Below are positions 46,601 to 55,061 of a stretch of 64,000 nt of DNA, piece by piece (within the stretch, counting starts at the first letter, position 1; each line of letters starts with the position of its first letter). A model generated the notes under the pieces. It had not been told where the DNA came from and ran no database searches. It saw only the letters and a list, made by a program, of their open reading frames with translations. The position numbers were made by a program, and so were the translations under genes. Origin of the DNA: Cryptomeria japonica (lineage: Eukaryota; Streptophyta; Pinopsida; Cupressales; Cupressaceae); the NCBI RefSeq assembly GCF_030272615.1, contig NC_081415.1, positions 600,491,644 to 600,555,643 on the forward strand, written 5' to 3'.

Positions 46601-47291
46601 GTGCACATAATATATATTATAAACAGAAACCAAATATGTTTTAGTTCAACCTAAAAGCTCTAAAATGTGATATTAGTCACTAATTATGGTTATCCTATTT
46701 CATTGTTTGTTGTTGCAGGGTCGGTTTGAAATACTTTCATTATCAGGCTCATTTTTGCTCACAGAAAATGGTGGTGCACGCAGTAGAACTGGTGGTCTGA
46801 GTGTTTCCTTGGCAAGTCCTGATGGTCGAGTTATTGGAGGAGGAGTTGCTGGAATGCTAATGGCAGCAAGTCCGGTGCAGGTAGTATTTTGAAGTACATT
46901 ATATAGTAAGTTTCAATCTGTAATTGAATTTAGTTTTGATTCATGCAGATTGCATGGTATGCAGGTGGTTGTAGGGAGCTTCATTTCAAATGGTCAGAAG
47001 GATCATGCTAAGCCAGCTAATGCTGAGACTTCCATAGGCATGGCACACACAGCTGTTTCTGGAGTACCTACAGTTGCTATACCAATTTCTCGGGCACCTA
47101 TGAATGAGAACTACGGAGGTCCTGGTAGTCCTCCATTTAATCAAAAGATTGGCAATTCACCCGCAAATAATACTTCTCAACAAACAACTCACAATGTGAC
47201 CCCCTTTCAATCAATGGCTTGGACAGGTTCACATTCAACAGGAGAGGCAAAGCATAACACTGATATCAACATATCTTTGCCTGGAGGGTAA
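19086..47291 (+). CDS. AT-hook motif nuclear-localized protein (AHL), type II, five coding exons
   Basis: Exons join as 19086-19617, 25146-25213, 36474-36605, 46719-46880 and 46965-47291, giving 1221 nt and 406 aa. All introns are GT-AG and phases fit (phase 1, then 0, 0, 0). Residues 40-76 are Asn/Ser-rich. AT-hook 1 is at 121-130 (KKKRGRPRKY, the RGRP-RKY form). AT-hook 2 is at 159-171 (KRGRGRPPGSGKK). The PPC (DUF296) domain spans about 189-306, with 'GFTPHVITIAAGED', 'LSANGAISNVTLRQP', 'GRFEILSLSGSF' and 'VIGGGVAGMLMAASPVQVVV'. Having both hook forms plus an intron-split PPC fits type II (clade B) AHL proteins, which bind the minor groove of AT-rich DNA as multimers in the nucleus and modulate transcription. 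The start is favoured because an in-frame TGA lies just before it (19083-19085). All PPC hallmarks are intact, so it is probably functional despite about 27 kb of introns. Confidence 0.93.
19801..19935 (-). mobile_element. Diverged relative of the tRNA-like TRIM LTR
   Basis: On the minus strand it has a perfect B box GGTTCGAGTCC (plus 19827-19837), a degenerate A-box region (about 19866-19880) and then 'tccgga...gtgtggtttgtttc', matching in order the LTRs at 30436-30760. No second LTR is seen nearby, so it is a solo LTR or an eroded copy. Confidence 0.55.
21461..21610 (+). repeat. Tandem duplication of 75 bp
   Basis: 21461-21535 and 21536-21610 differ at about two positions (aaaactt/aaaattt and ccgag/cggag). 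Both contain 'acaggtctgttatgtttctg'. Confidence 0.92.
25053..25090 (+). repeat. Short tandem duplication of about 19 bp
   Basis: 'caagttttacacgctaat' occurs twice back to back, about 60 bp before the exon 2 acceptor. Confidence 0.85.
25146..25213 (+). CDS. AHL exon 2 (start of PPC domain)
   Basis: 68 bp, residues 178-200: 'EWVVGSAGIGFTPHVITIA' and so on. Acceptor 'cttatcag|GGGAA', donor 'GGGGAG|gtaggt'. Too short for an ORF search; found from family pattern and splice phase. Confidence 0.92.
28301..28783 (+). repeat. Diverged direct duplication of about 100 bp
   Basis: Segment 28301-28397 and segment 28680-28783 align over 'cattgactttatg', 'tgattg.tgctttct.taggaagct' and 'actggatgcat', with many substitutions. 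They are about 380 bp apart and may be remnants of one repeated element. Confidence 0.6.
30436..30561 (-). repeat. 3' LTR of the TRIM
   Basis: 126 bp. B box is at plus 30457-30467 and A box at 30500-30510. A 9-bp deletion removes the 5' strand of the acceptor stem, so its tRNA-like fold is incomplete. Confidence 0.88.
30626..30760 (-). repeat. 5' LTR of the TRIM
   Basis: 135 bp, full-length copy. It retains the 9-bp segment around plus 30702-30710 that the other LTR lacks, which completes the acceptor-stem pairing of the tRNA-like part. Confidence 0.88.
30637..30707 (-). promoter_or_regulatory. tRNA-like sequence (Pol III type A and B boxes) within the LTR
   Basis: 71 nt on the minus strand. 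The acceptor strand GGGCCAG pairs with CTGGTCC through all 7 positions (one G-U). The D arm is GCTC/GAGC with A box TAGCTCAGTGG (plus 30690-30700). The T arm is CTAGG/CCTAG with loop TTCGAGT, and the B box is GGTTCGAGTCC (plus 30647-30657). The anticodon stem is imperfect and no anticodon can be assigned. It is not initiator-Met-like, so it is distinct from the primer tRNA. Likely an internal Pol III promoter rather than a functional tRNA gene. Confidence 0.75.
33700..34030 (+). repeat. Tandem array with 113-115 bp period
   Basis: 'agaatctcta' recurs at 33778, 33891 and 34006 with shared flanking text ('tctgag..atggg', 'caagttcctataa', 'gctctctaata'). About three diverged copies. Confidence 0.8.
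34699..34727 (+). repeat. (ATA)n microsatellite
   Basis: About nine to ten uninterrupted ATA units. Confidence 0.9.
36474..36605 (+). CDS. AHL exon 3 (PPC domain)
   Basis: 132 bp, exactly 44 codons, residues 201-244, from 'DVASKIMSFSQQGPRAVCIL' to 'GGTLTYE'. Acceptor 'ccttgcag|GATGTT', donor 'TATGAG|gtttga'. The donor is weaker than consensus. Confidence 0.92.
36829..37085 (-). repeat. 3' LTR of the copia element
   Basis: Matches the LTR at 43391 over most of its length. The low-coordinate end is set by alignment to 'tattatggaaattg'. The other end is set near 'ttactttag', after which 'ccctcac' is the complement of a purine-rich tract. It has a small internal duplication ('ttactttaaataataa'). 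Confidence 0.65.
37474..37649 (-). repeat. 3' LTR of the small element
   Basis: 176 bp, shares 'cgaaagctctatataaa' and 'ttacaagagacaatgttt' with its partner. It has an extra 'gactaagatgacta' duplication. Confidence 0.85.
37650..39124 (-). other. Non-coding interior of the small LTR element
   Basis: Repeated A-rich phrases such as 'aaaacccat', 'tttttaagg' and 'aaaaaatt' through 37860-38340, then mixed sequence. Several minus-strand frames of 70-106 codons overlap in different phases and none has a domain. Confidence 0.6.
39125..39292 (-). repeat. 5' LTR of the small element
   Basis: 168 bp, begins right after the primer site. 'ctctatataaa' is a possible TATA region on the plus strand only. 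Confidence 0.85.
39447..40060 (-). pseudogene. Copia reverse transcriptase and RNase H remnant
   Basis: Around 40030-39950 the frame reads 'KPIGYKWVYKVKCKAN', a conserved RT entry motif. The open frame 39791-39447 starts in 'CLVCQLKKALY' and jumps straight to 'AKSLLNKVKITNCKISSTPM', the RNase H junction, then 'YKQLAGSLIYLTTNRLDLSY'. The segment between, which carries the catalytic YVDD box, is absent. This is a clean internal deletion of roughly 100 residues. Confidence 0.78.
40732..40970 (-). pseudogene. Copia GAG-pre-integrase domain
   Basis: 'NKGNVHISSRGEMLFFLDVY', 'LLLVNQITRHCSYLNVTF' and 'YIVDKKTKNTIALG' match the pattern of this copia domain. The upstream part ('CGEYMMV') continues at 42111-42160 on the far side of the inserted 40969-42092 segment, which confirms that insertion. 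Confidence 0.75.
40951..40968. repeat. Target-site duplication, left copy
   Basis: 18 bp, identical to 42093-42110. Confidence 0.88.
40969..42092 (-). mobile_element. Non-LTR retrotransposon fragment with 18-bp target duplication
   Basis: Flanked by exact direct repeats ATGCACATTTCCTTTGTT at 40951-40968 and 42093-42110, lying in the copia GAG-pre-integrase sequence. On the minus strand the inserted segment ends 'ttttttcctaatcaaaaa' at the low-coordinate side, an A-rich 3' end as made by target-primed reverse transcription. A 237-codon frame (41943-41230) is open but has no recognised domain and is probably LINE 3' sequence. The pair 'gggtttcggatccctt'/'ggggtttcgagtcccc' lies near the 3' end. 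Confidence 0.78.
42093..42110. repeat. Target-site duplication, right copy
   Basis: 18 bp, identical to 40951-40968; the copia reading frame resumes across it. Confidence 0.88.
43391..43823 (-). repeat. 5' LTR of the copia element, with insertion
   Basis: Begins next to the primer site and ends 'ctttaaca'. Longer than the other LTR because of about 235 bp of extra sequence (43515-43750). Confidence 0.65.
43515..43750 (+). mobile_element. Possible 5'-truncated SINE in the copia LTR
   Basis: Extra sequence in one LTR relative to the other. Near its start 'atttcaaatcc' resembles a Pol III B box (8 of 11) and it ends 'aatataaaaaaag', a short A-rich tail. No A box and no clear target duplication, so the class is tentative. 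Confidence 0.4.
44932..46472 (+). mobile_element. hAT-family DNA transposon, decayed
   Basis: 8-bp target duplication GCTGAGAG at 44924-44931 and 46473-46480. Terminal inverted repeats: the left end starts CATAGATGGACTACTTGCC and the right end, reversed, reads CATAGTTGAACTACTCGCC. Subterminal regions are packed with 'actcgccgag'-type motifs (about 44950-45120 and 46410-46460), likely transposase-binding sites. The interior holds the C-terminal part of a hAT transposase. A pyrimidine-rich tract (about 45400-45570) precedes it. The 1.5-kb length means most of the transposase is deleted. Confidence 0.85.
45601..46055 (+). pseudogene. hAT transposase C-terminal dimerisation domain remnant
   Basis: Frame 45601-45882 reads 'AWWQSWGGNTPNLKNFVLRI', 'CQPCSSSSCECNWSLFKAIH' and 'KKRSKLAQKCLNDLVFVQYN', the hAT dimerisation signature. 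A TAG ends it at 45880. A one-base shift continues an acidic tail in 45870-46055. 'tttgcag' at 45598-45604 could be an intron acceptor before this exon. The catalytic core is absent. Confidence 0.85.
46719..46880 (+). CDS. AHL exon 4 (PPC core)
   Basis: 162 bp, 54 codons, residues 245-298, with the family core 'GRFEILSLSGSFLLTENGG' and 'GGLSVSLASPDGRVIGGGVA'. Acceptor 'gttgcag|GGTCGG', donor 'GTGCAG|gtagta'. Confidence 0.93.
46965..47291 (+). CDS. AHL exon 5 (PPC end and C-terminal tail)
   Basis: 108 codons plus TAA. Starts 'VVVGSFISNGQKD', the end of PPC, then a Pro/Ser/Asn/Gly-rich tail without a domain. The acceptor at 46964 keeps frame; the upstream AG at 46948 would add 16 nt and break it. 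The preceding intron is only 84 bp, in contrast to the other three. Confidence 0.93.
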   Translation: MVVGSFISNGQKDHAKPANAETSIGMAHTAVSGVPTVAIPISRAPMNENYGGPGSPPFNQKIGNSPANNTSQQTTHNVTPFQSMAWTGSHSTGEAKHNTDINISLPGG

Positions 47292-48600
47292 TTTAATGAA
47301 GGACTATTTTCCTACAGCAAGATTTTGTCCCGTTTTATAAGATTATTGATCTGACTAAGGAGTGTAAAATCTGGATGGGATAAGTTAACGGTTCATTCTG
47401 ATTGCTGCATAGAGTTCATCAACCTGTCCAGATTAAAGTTTCAAACTGACCAATACAACTAAGTAGCCTCTCAGAACAGATGCAAGACTGCTGAGTGCTG
47501 TCTCTACTGTTTTGATGCAGGCTATATGACTCGATTCTACTTTCATGCTATTGCCCGATTCTTCAAAAATTGTTAATTAATGCTCTTCAAGAGTTGCTTT
47601 GTCATCTGTCAGGCTCTGCACATCCGTGCAGTCTTGTATGATGTGTAGCCTAGCATTTATTCTAATTGGTAATGCTGGTAATTCATGGTTTAAACCTTCT
47701 TATTCTAACTTAGACCTGAATTTCATGTGTCATTGATTTCCTTGTACAACATTTGCTGACTTGTTTTAATAGAAATGATTTCTGGAGGGTGCCCATCTCT
47801 TTTTTTGTGAAATTGGCAGTGGAATGCTTGATTCCAGTGAGAGAAACTCACTCAGTTATCTACAGTGCAAACATAAATCTGCCTAGATTTCAGATAGGTA
47901 TTTACTATTTTGTGAAGATAAATGATTAAAAACTTGATGGATCATTTGTAAGGGTTGAAGTTGTTTTGGATGATATAATGTTTCAGACTTAGTTTGATTA
48001 ATGATGTCCATAATATTTCATTATTACCGTTTTGCTGAATCCACCAGATGTCAATATGATTGTCTGGTTCACTTTCAATAGTGAAGCAAAACATCAGTAT
48101 TTATTATGAAAGGTGGCTGTCTGGTCTACCTGCACTTTTTAAGGTCTGTGGTTTTGTTTCATGTTCCTAAACTGACATTTGATGTTGAGACACTGAACTA
48201 GCTTCATGTATATGGATAGGAATGATAGTGTTTATATTCCAAACAAGATACAAAGTATTTTTATTTTGTTATATGCTCAATTCTGTTATGAATGAATAAC
48301 CCTGATGCTAGTAATTGCTAATTAATAATCACGATGCTAGTTTGCAAGGCATGCAAGGAGCTTATTGTTGCTAATGTTTAGATTGATTGGTTAAACATGA
48401 ATCATAAGAAATGAAGACTAGATTGAGCATTATTTGGTAGTGTGTGACGACAAGTTCAGTGCTTGTATGTAAATCCCTCTGATAAAGCCTTTTGGTTTTC
48501 TTTTTAATCATTTGATAAAGACATTTGTTTTGGAGACTATTAGATATAAGAACTTGTAATCTTTACTGAAAATGTTACATATTTATTGTTAACTTTTACC
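47292..48600 (+). other. AHL 3' UTR and downstream region
   Basis: No coding frame. Contains T-rich and AT-rich sequence expected of a plant 3' end. I cannot place the poly(A) site. Confidence 0.4.
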
Positions 48601-51113
48601 ATTTCACTGGTTAAGCTGGTCATGGCTTTTCTGCTTGATTCTTGGTTGCAATGGATGTAGCATATATTTTGGCTTGCAAAAAATCCGTCATTTTCTTAGC
48701 TGGCCAGCATAGGAAGTATTGACGAGGAGGTAGTCCAAAAGCTGTATATCAGGATTCTGTAGCTGAGGATGAAATTGCTATTACCTTGATCATTTCCATA
48801 ACCCTACAGCTTTGAGGCATTGTGAAATTAAGTTGCTATCACCTTGACCATTTCCATCACCCTAGAGATTTGTGTCTTCGTGAAGGCGAAATTTTTATTC
48901 AATTCAAATAGCCCGAGTCTTACAAGTTAGGAACCAACCCATCTAATGAAGCCAGAATACAGGATTTGTCTAAGATTTTCTCGGGATTTCCCAGAATTTA
49001 TTCAAGATGGGTTTGTATAGGTTACTTGGATCTGATTGACGGAAGTAGAGTTTTGGTTTACATACGTTGAGATCTTTTTAACTATTTAAAACAGAATATT
49101 AGAATTGGATAAACGTGACATTCAAGGCCACTCCAAAATTGTCACTAGGACAAATCATCGGGTCGTCTGAATTGGAAATTGAATGTTATTACCTTCTAGT
49201 AACCTTGAATTCAAGGAATAGAATTCTTGATTGCCTAACGGATTTAGAGCTTAGGGCTAGTGATGTCACACCCTGTAGTGATTAATTGTATGATTCATTA
49301 ATCACTTTGATTGCAATGGATGTAAAATGGGCTGAGTTATTGGTTACTTTGATTTGCATTTGATTTTAAAAGTGGGAGCCACACCCACTTTGATAGCACT
49401 GGGTTTACAGCCTAGGACCATGGTAGTTATATATTTCCTTAATTTTTCAAAACATTCCAATGCTTGCCAACTTCGATGCATAGTTTACACTTCATTGTGA
49501 GAAATCAAATGGTTTTTTGACTTCATAGATGCAAGCTCGACCTCCCTGTGGATTACCCAATCTGTTACAATCAAGCCGACTTAAGTTATGCGGGACCAAT
49601 GGCTCTTGTTGAGGTAAAGGGAAGTTAATCTTCTTTTGTGATGTGTAATATTTGGTGGAAGAATTAAGTCTCTTATGTAAGTAATGATGCTGCAACAAAA
49701 GAAAAGGATGAAATCAGTGTTGAAGCCCAGACTCGGCAAAAATCAGCAATTATATATGTAATACCAGAAGAATGGTTTTTAAACAAAAAAATTTAAGTGG
49801 ATTGTTGGATTTTTTTAACAGGCTAAGGTGAGTTTGTGAGTACAGGCTGCAGACTGCAGAGTCGTGTCTGACTCGTACTCAGATTTGTGAATCCTCGCCA
49901 ACTCTCAACAGTGTAAATCAAATCAATATATGAAATAAGATAACGGTATAATTACCTCGCCAACTCTCAACAGTATAAATCGAATCTATATATGAAATAA
50001 GATAACGGTATAATTACCTCGCCAACTCTCAGCAGTATAAATCGAATCAATATATGAAATAAGATACGGTATAATTAATCCTGTTGGGTATTGTAATAAT
50101 TCTACAATATATATTTCTTTAATTTCTACATCATTTCAATTGTACAAGCACTCCGCGCTACTAAGCTATCACCATCAAGACCACCAATGCTCACTGTTCT
50201 GATAGAGGAAAACTAATATTCTTTTGGGTGATGCATATTTCCCAATGGAAGAACGCAGTGTTTTTTTATTGAAGTAATGATGTTGCAACAAGCGAAAGCT
50301 AAATCAATATATTAGATATAAGTAATCCTTAGACTAGTGGAAGTGTACTAAACCTGTTATAGCTAACTTAGTGCACTATTATATTGGGTTTTGATAATTT
50401 ATTTTGGTTGTTTTCGTTTGCAATTTAATTGCTTATAGCTATTGTTTAATGAAATTATCACCTAACTCTATTCTCATGTTCACAAAAGTGACAAATGTAA
50501 CTACAGTTGAACAAACTAATTATTGACTGATTCTTTGATTCTTTGCTTATTTTACAAGGTGGCAGCTACCTTTTGATGATATTCAATAAATAGAAATTAA
50601 CTGAAACGTTTTTAACCAGAAAGCAAATAAGGAAATAGCTTTTAACCAAAAAGCTTTGAAAAGACATGCGATCAATACAAATACTTTTTAGATTTTCCAA
50701 GATTCTGAAACAACTAGGTCACTACAAAATACCATTCAAAGGCAATATTTTTGCAGCAACAAAAAAACTGAAACCATTCACCACTTAAATATAGATGCAT
50801 CTATCGATAACCATTCAAAAGAACATAAAGTATTCACACACCATAATTCAAAGATTACGAATATCTGAAGCCACCAACGAATTTTCTATATTCAAAACAG
50901 TAAACACAAATATGCTTAAAGAAGTTTTTGTTCTTAAGAGAAAAACAAAGTTTGCCCAAAAGATCCTAAAATGAAAATAAGTCCAGCTATTTAAAACACT
51001 CTGAGAAAAAGGTTTTTTGAAGACAACCATTATTTTAAAATAAGTCTTTTCGGCTTCCAAGCCAATATTCAAGAAAAACAATTAAAATAGTAAAACTATG
51101 AAACTGCCCCCAC
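48601..51113. other. Intergenic region between AHL and the right-hand gypsy element
   Basis: No domain-bearing frame. Contains the 62-bp tandem array at 49893. The 3' LTR of the gypsy element should lie here. A purine-rich stretch on the minus strand (GGTGGGGGCAG, plus 51103-51113) right after the accessory frame may be its polypurine tract, but I cannot define LTR ends. Confidence 0.4.
49893..50077 (+). repeat. 62-bp tandem repeat, three copies
   Basis: Units start at 49893, 49955 and 50017 with 'cctcgccaactctcaacagt' (one copy 'agcagt'), then 'aatcgaatc.atatatgaaa', then 'taagataacggtataatta'. Very similar to each other, so recent. Confidence 0.92.
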
Positions 51114-54093
51114 CTATTCAGCTTTCGATTCATTATCGCCAACGATCTCATGGTCCCTGTTCACGATCGACTCTAGGTTTGGATCTTCTAGTACTGGTGT
51201 GATGCACAATCTTGTTCTCAATTTTGAAGTCAACCCGTCAGTAGTGGCAATGATTTTGTGGATTCCATCCATCTCAGTTTCAAAGGTTGTAGTGTGCATC
51301 TGTAAGTGACACAATCCCTTGAAGGATTCCAAAGAAATATTTTGAGGATCCTTGATGTCTTTCTGATAATTCTCTTTAAACTGGCCCATCATTTCACCAA
51401 GTTCTCGTACATTCTCCTCAAAGCTATCCATAAGACCAACATCCATAGCACATAGATTATTCTTTATTTTCAACATATCATTCAAATAGCGTTTTAGGAC
51501 ATCATCAATGTCACTGATATAGTCACGATAGATCCTTTCTTGCCACTCCAAGGCTTCTCGCCAGGTAAGATCAATTTCTTTAGGATGTGCTACTAATTTT
51601 TCAGCCATCAGAATGATAGGGTTTAATGCAGTGAGCTTGGTAATCTCCTTTGAAAGCACAAATATGCTTCCATGTTCTTTTCTAACTTGCTGAAGCTCAG
51701 CTAACAATTCCTCTCTTTTATTCCAAATATTCACATACAACACCCCGAACTTGGTAATATAGCTAGCACCAATCTTGTACATTTCATCTATCCATTCATT
51801 TTTCACAGTATTTGGATCAAGTCCCTGCACATGTGAACTTGAAGCCTCCCCAGTTGCAAGATTTATAATAGATGAAATGAAATCCTTCAATGTCTACACT
51901 TGGGATTGTAGCTCCAAATTCTTTTTTTTTTTCCTGTTCTTGAGCACTCTTGATCAACACACGGACTGAAAAGTTAGCATGGTAGACGTCCCCTTCCAAA
52001 GTAGAAGGTCCCATATCCACATGACTGATCTTATAATCCTTCTCCGTTATATCATTTGCGCTCACATCTTTAATAGGATCACCAATCTCTAAGAGCTGGT
52101 GACCAGATATAGGATCATAAATAATCCGAGATATTCACTTAGCCTTTTTAGGCTTGTGAGAACTCTATAGCAGCAATCCAACTGTATCTATCTCACTTGA
52201 AATAGGAGTGGACACTTTCCTTTTCTTCTCTACCTATGTCTTCAGCCATTCTGGAGAGGTTGTTTCAAGTCTTGACTCTTTATTAACAATGCTGGAGGTA
52301 GTTTGCACAGGAGAGGAGGGAATTTCAAGCAAATTAGAGAAATAATGATCGTCAACTATCTTGGTAAATACCTTCAAAATCAACAAGAGGGGTTTTCCAT
52401 CTGGATGGCGTAACTATGTCATCCCGCTCACAGGTTGATTTTAGCCTAGCAACAATTTCTTCAAGCTTGTCCGCATCGCCGCCTGATTGAAAACCTTGAG
52501 TTGGTAACTTATCTGCAGATTTGGCTATTGATGCTGGAACAGGGGAAGATGAAACTACCCCTTGCTCTCTACGAGATGACGACCTTTGGCTTTGTGAGTT
52601 GACATGTTGTTTCCACTTGCCATTTAACCAGCTAGAGGTTCTTCTCAATACCGGAGCAATACAAACAATTAGGTTTGAGACCTCCTCTTTGGGCCAATCA
52701 ACTTCTATGGGGGCCGCATTGACAAGAGTATGATAGTCTGGGTCCAAAATGACATCATTTTCAATCACGTCATCAGGGACATTAAAAGAGACACCAAGAG
52801 TATGAATCTGTCGTAAAGAAAGTCTCATGAAACTTCTCTTGAACATTTCAACATCATATAAACAATCATCCCAGAAATCTTTGAGTTCAGGCCGATGCAT
52901 GCTTCACATATCCTTTGTTGTCAAAATTATTTTTGGATGACAAAGGTTGAAAATGAAACTTCTCTAGAATGGTTTCCACAGCCTTAGCGACACCATTTGT
53001 TTTGCAAGAGAAATGAGGTGTGGACAATGAGAAGGGGTATCCTTTCTTTCCCATGTTCAGATATTTAACATTCACTATAGCCATATGGTGACAAACTTCC
53101 AAGAAAACAATATAATCAGATGGAAAACAAGGCAATTTCAACGGGGCCTTTTCAAAACCCCCAATTCTAAGGTATGCGAACCTATCAAATTGGGTGAAGA
53201 AACTTCTAAACTTCATCACAAAGGTTGCAGAGTCACAGGAAATCCATAAACCAGGGTTTCCTTCTAGTTTTCTAACCATACCCATCAATAATACATCATT
53301 GACACGGGAAAAAGCCTGCATACCCTTACACATAGTGAGCTGTGGAAATTTTCGGTAGACGGGTGCAAATGCAGGGAGAGGATGATACGATTCCAACCCC
53401 GACCAAGCAGAATCTTGACTAGCTAGTATGAAAATCAGGTACAAACACATATGAAAGGCAATGGACTGACAAAAATTCTGCAATTGTTCATGCAAATGAT
53501 AGCTCCCAGTCAATAAAACTCTCGGGAGCACAAATCACTAGGATAAAATGACACATCTAGAATTCAAAAGAATCAGTGCATGTACTCCCTACAACATGAT
53601 GTAGAAGGACTATAATCTCTGCAACTTCATCTTTGAAATGCATTCTTTTCAATTTGGCAGGCAATTGAAACTTACCTCCTTTTTCAGACTTCAACCAATT
53701 TTTGGCAATGCAGTTCATACACCAGTCTCCATGCATTCTGTAATACTTTTCACCAGCTAGAATGGACATGTCTTCAAAGGCTTTCTTCTCCAGAAGGCAC
53801 AAAGCGTGAGAGACGCTTTCAACATTAATCCGTGCTATAACCCTATCCCTGTTTGCTTGGATTTCCTATGTCTCTAGGTTGTATCTTTCAGAGCACGCAA
53901 TAGTTAAATCTACACAAGGCATGACAGTCGGAAAACTAGCTACAAAAGCCAATCCACACTGAAGGAGTCTTTCCCGTAACAAAGCTCTCCTATCTCCTTT
54001 GAGCTCTTGTAGGAAAGTTTCTAGGTTCAATTGTTCAATCTCTGTGTCTCGCACACCTACCCAATGGTTTTGTATCACACTCTGCATGGGCAC
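51114..54093 (-). pseudogene. Accessory frame downstream of gypsy pol, function unknown
   Basis: About 1000 codons readable through a few breaks. Pieces in order: 54093-53866, then after one TAG 53802-53557 ('LLEKKAFEDMSILAGEKYY', Cys/Trp-containing), 53531-52887 ('GGFEKAPLKLPCFPSDYIV'), 52900-52352 (Ser/Arg-rich linker), 52065-51930, and 51890-51114 (Lys/Glu/Leu-rich, long helices, 'LAELQQVRKEH'), ending at TAG 51114. The change between the last two sits at an 11-base T run (51922-51932). I recognise no domain. The position is that of env-like frames in some plant gypsy elements, but no signal peptide or clear membrane segment supports an envelope protein. Confidence 0.65.
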
Positions 54094-54099
54094 AAGCTA

Positions 54100-54763
54100 G
54101 AAAATGCACTTTGTGAAAATTAGGAAATGAGAGCTGGTTCAAAAATTATCCGCCACCCCGTATGTGTCCTCGAGTGATGTGACATGCCTTAAATGTTGCA
54201 TTTACTTCACCTTTTAAAACGGTCTTTTATTTCGGCTTGTTCCTATTGACAAGGCAAACAAAGTTAGTCCGTACAACAAATTGACGCAAAGGCGGTACCC
54301 CAAGACCTAGGCGATACTAACAAGTCGCTCAGTCGAGAAAAATATGAACTTATTAACCTACGATCGGGGCTTATAAACTTTCCACAACTCTCGCTGGAGT
54401 GACCGAAGCACAAGACAATGGGGAATCGGCGATCAGATACTTTCTAAAATTCCTAACTCCGCGACACGCTTGGAAAAGAGACACTTCTCACAACAAAACT
54501 TTTGAAACTCATAAAGCTCGCGACAAGGAACTTGAAACATGAAGCGATAAAGAAAAACTTAGGAAAAACTCTAGATGACGGTTCCAAAAATAAAAGGGGG
54601 GCAACATATTGGCTTTGAATGGGGACAAGGACTTCTAGAACGCAGAGGATCCAGATTAACTTGGCATAAGCCTTATTCATTGGGCAACAAAGACGAAAGA
54701 AAGCAAAGAAAAATAGACTAATTAGGAAAACAAAACTATGTACAAAGGGGACGACACTGCTTT
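54100..54763 (-). other. Spacer between pol and the accessory frame
   Basis: Mostly non-coding. A 75-codon hydrophobic frame (54680-54453) with 'AKLIWILCVLEVLVPIQSQY' near its start is open, but nothing ties it to the accessory frame. Confidence 0.4.
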
Positions 54764-55061
54764 AATTGAAGATTTTCAAATCTTGCCCATTATAGGCAAG
54801 AGGTAATGGGGTACCATCAGGATAGGCTAATAGAAAAACATTGTTGCCAAGGACTTGTCTGATGTGAAAAGGTCCCTTCCGTAATGAATCAAACTTCTTA
54901 TGTGAACCTTTCAGTTCTCTCCTCTTGTCTCAAAGAAGTACCATGTCTCCGACTGTGAAATTCCTCTGCCTGGTTCTCTTGTTAAATATCTTCTTAACCA
55001 TCTGTTGGTGGCAAGCAATTTTATTTATCACCACATCCCTTTGTTCTTCTAACTTATTGAG
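54764..55061 (-). pseudogene. Integrase C-terminal region, end of pol
   Basis: Reads 'RNFTVGDMVLL', then 'KKFDSLRKGPFHIRQVLGNN' and ends 'GTPLPLAYNGQDLKIFN' followed by TAA at 54766-54764. This is the usual end of gypsy pol and shows that what follows is a separate frame. Confidence 0.7.

Larger units (their letters stand above)
36606..46718 (+). other. AHL intron 3 (10.1 kb), filled by nested transposons
   Basis: About 8.5 of 10.1 kb is accounted for by a copia element with three insertions (36829-43823) and a hAT element (44932-46472). All recognised retroelement parts except the SINE candidate lie on the strand opposite to the gene. Confidence 0.85.

Noticed and set aside
46949-46964. Alternative acceptor 16 bp upstream for AHL exon 5
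   Set aside because: It shifts the frame and destroys the 'SPVQVVVGSF' junction that is typical of the PPC domain.
49893-50077. CRISPR-like array
   Set aside because: Units are contiguous 62-bp copies without unique spacers, in plant nuclear DNA. It is a simple tandem repeat.
54453-54680. Hydrophobic 75-codon frame as an envelope-like signal peptide for the accessory frame
   Set aside because: It is not in continuity with the accessory frame and is separated from it by about 350 bp of non-coding sequence. Hydrophobicity follows from T-rich sequence.
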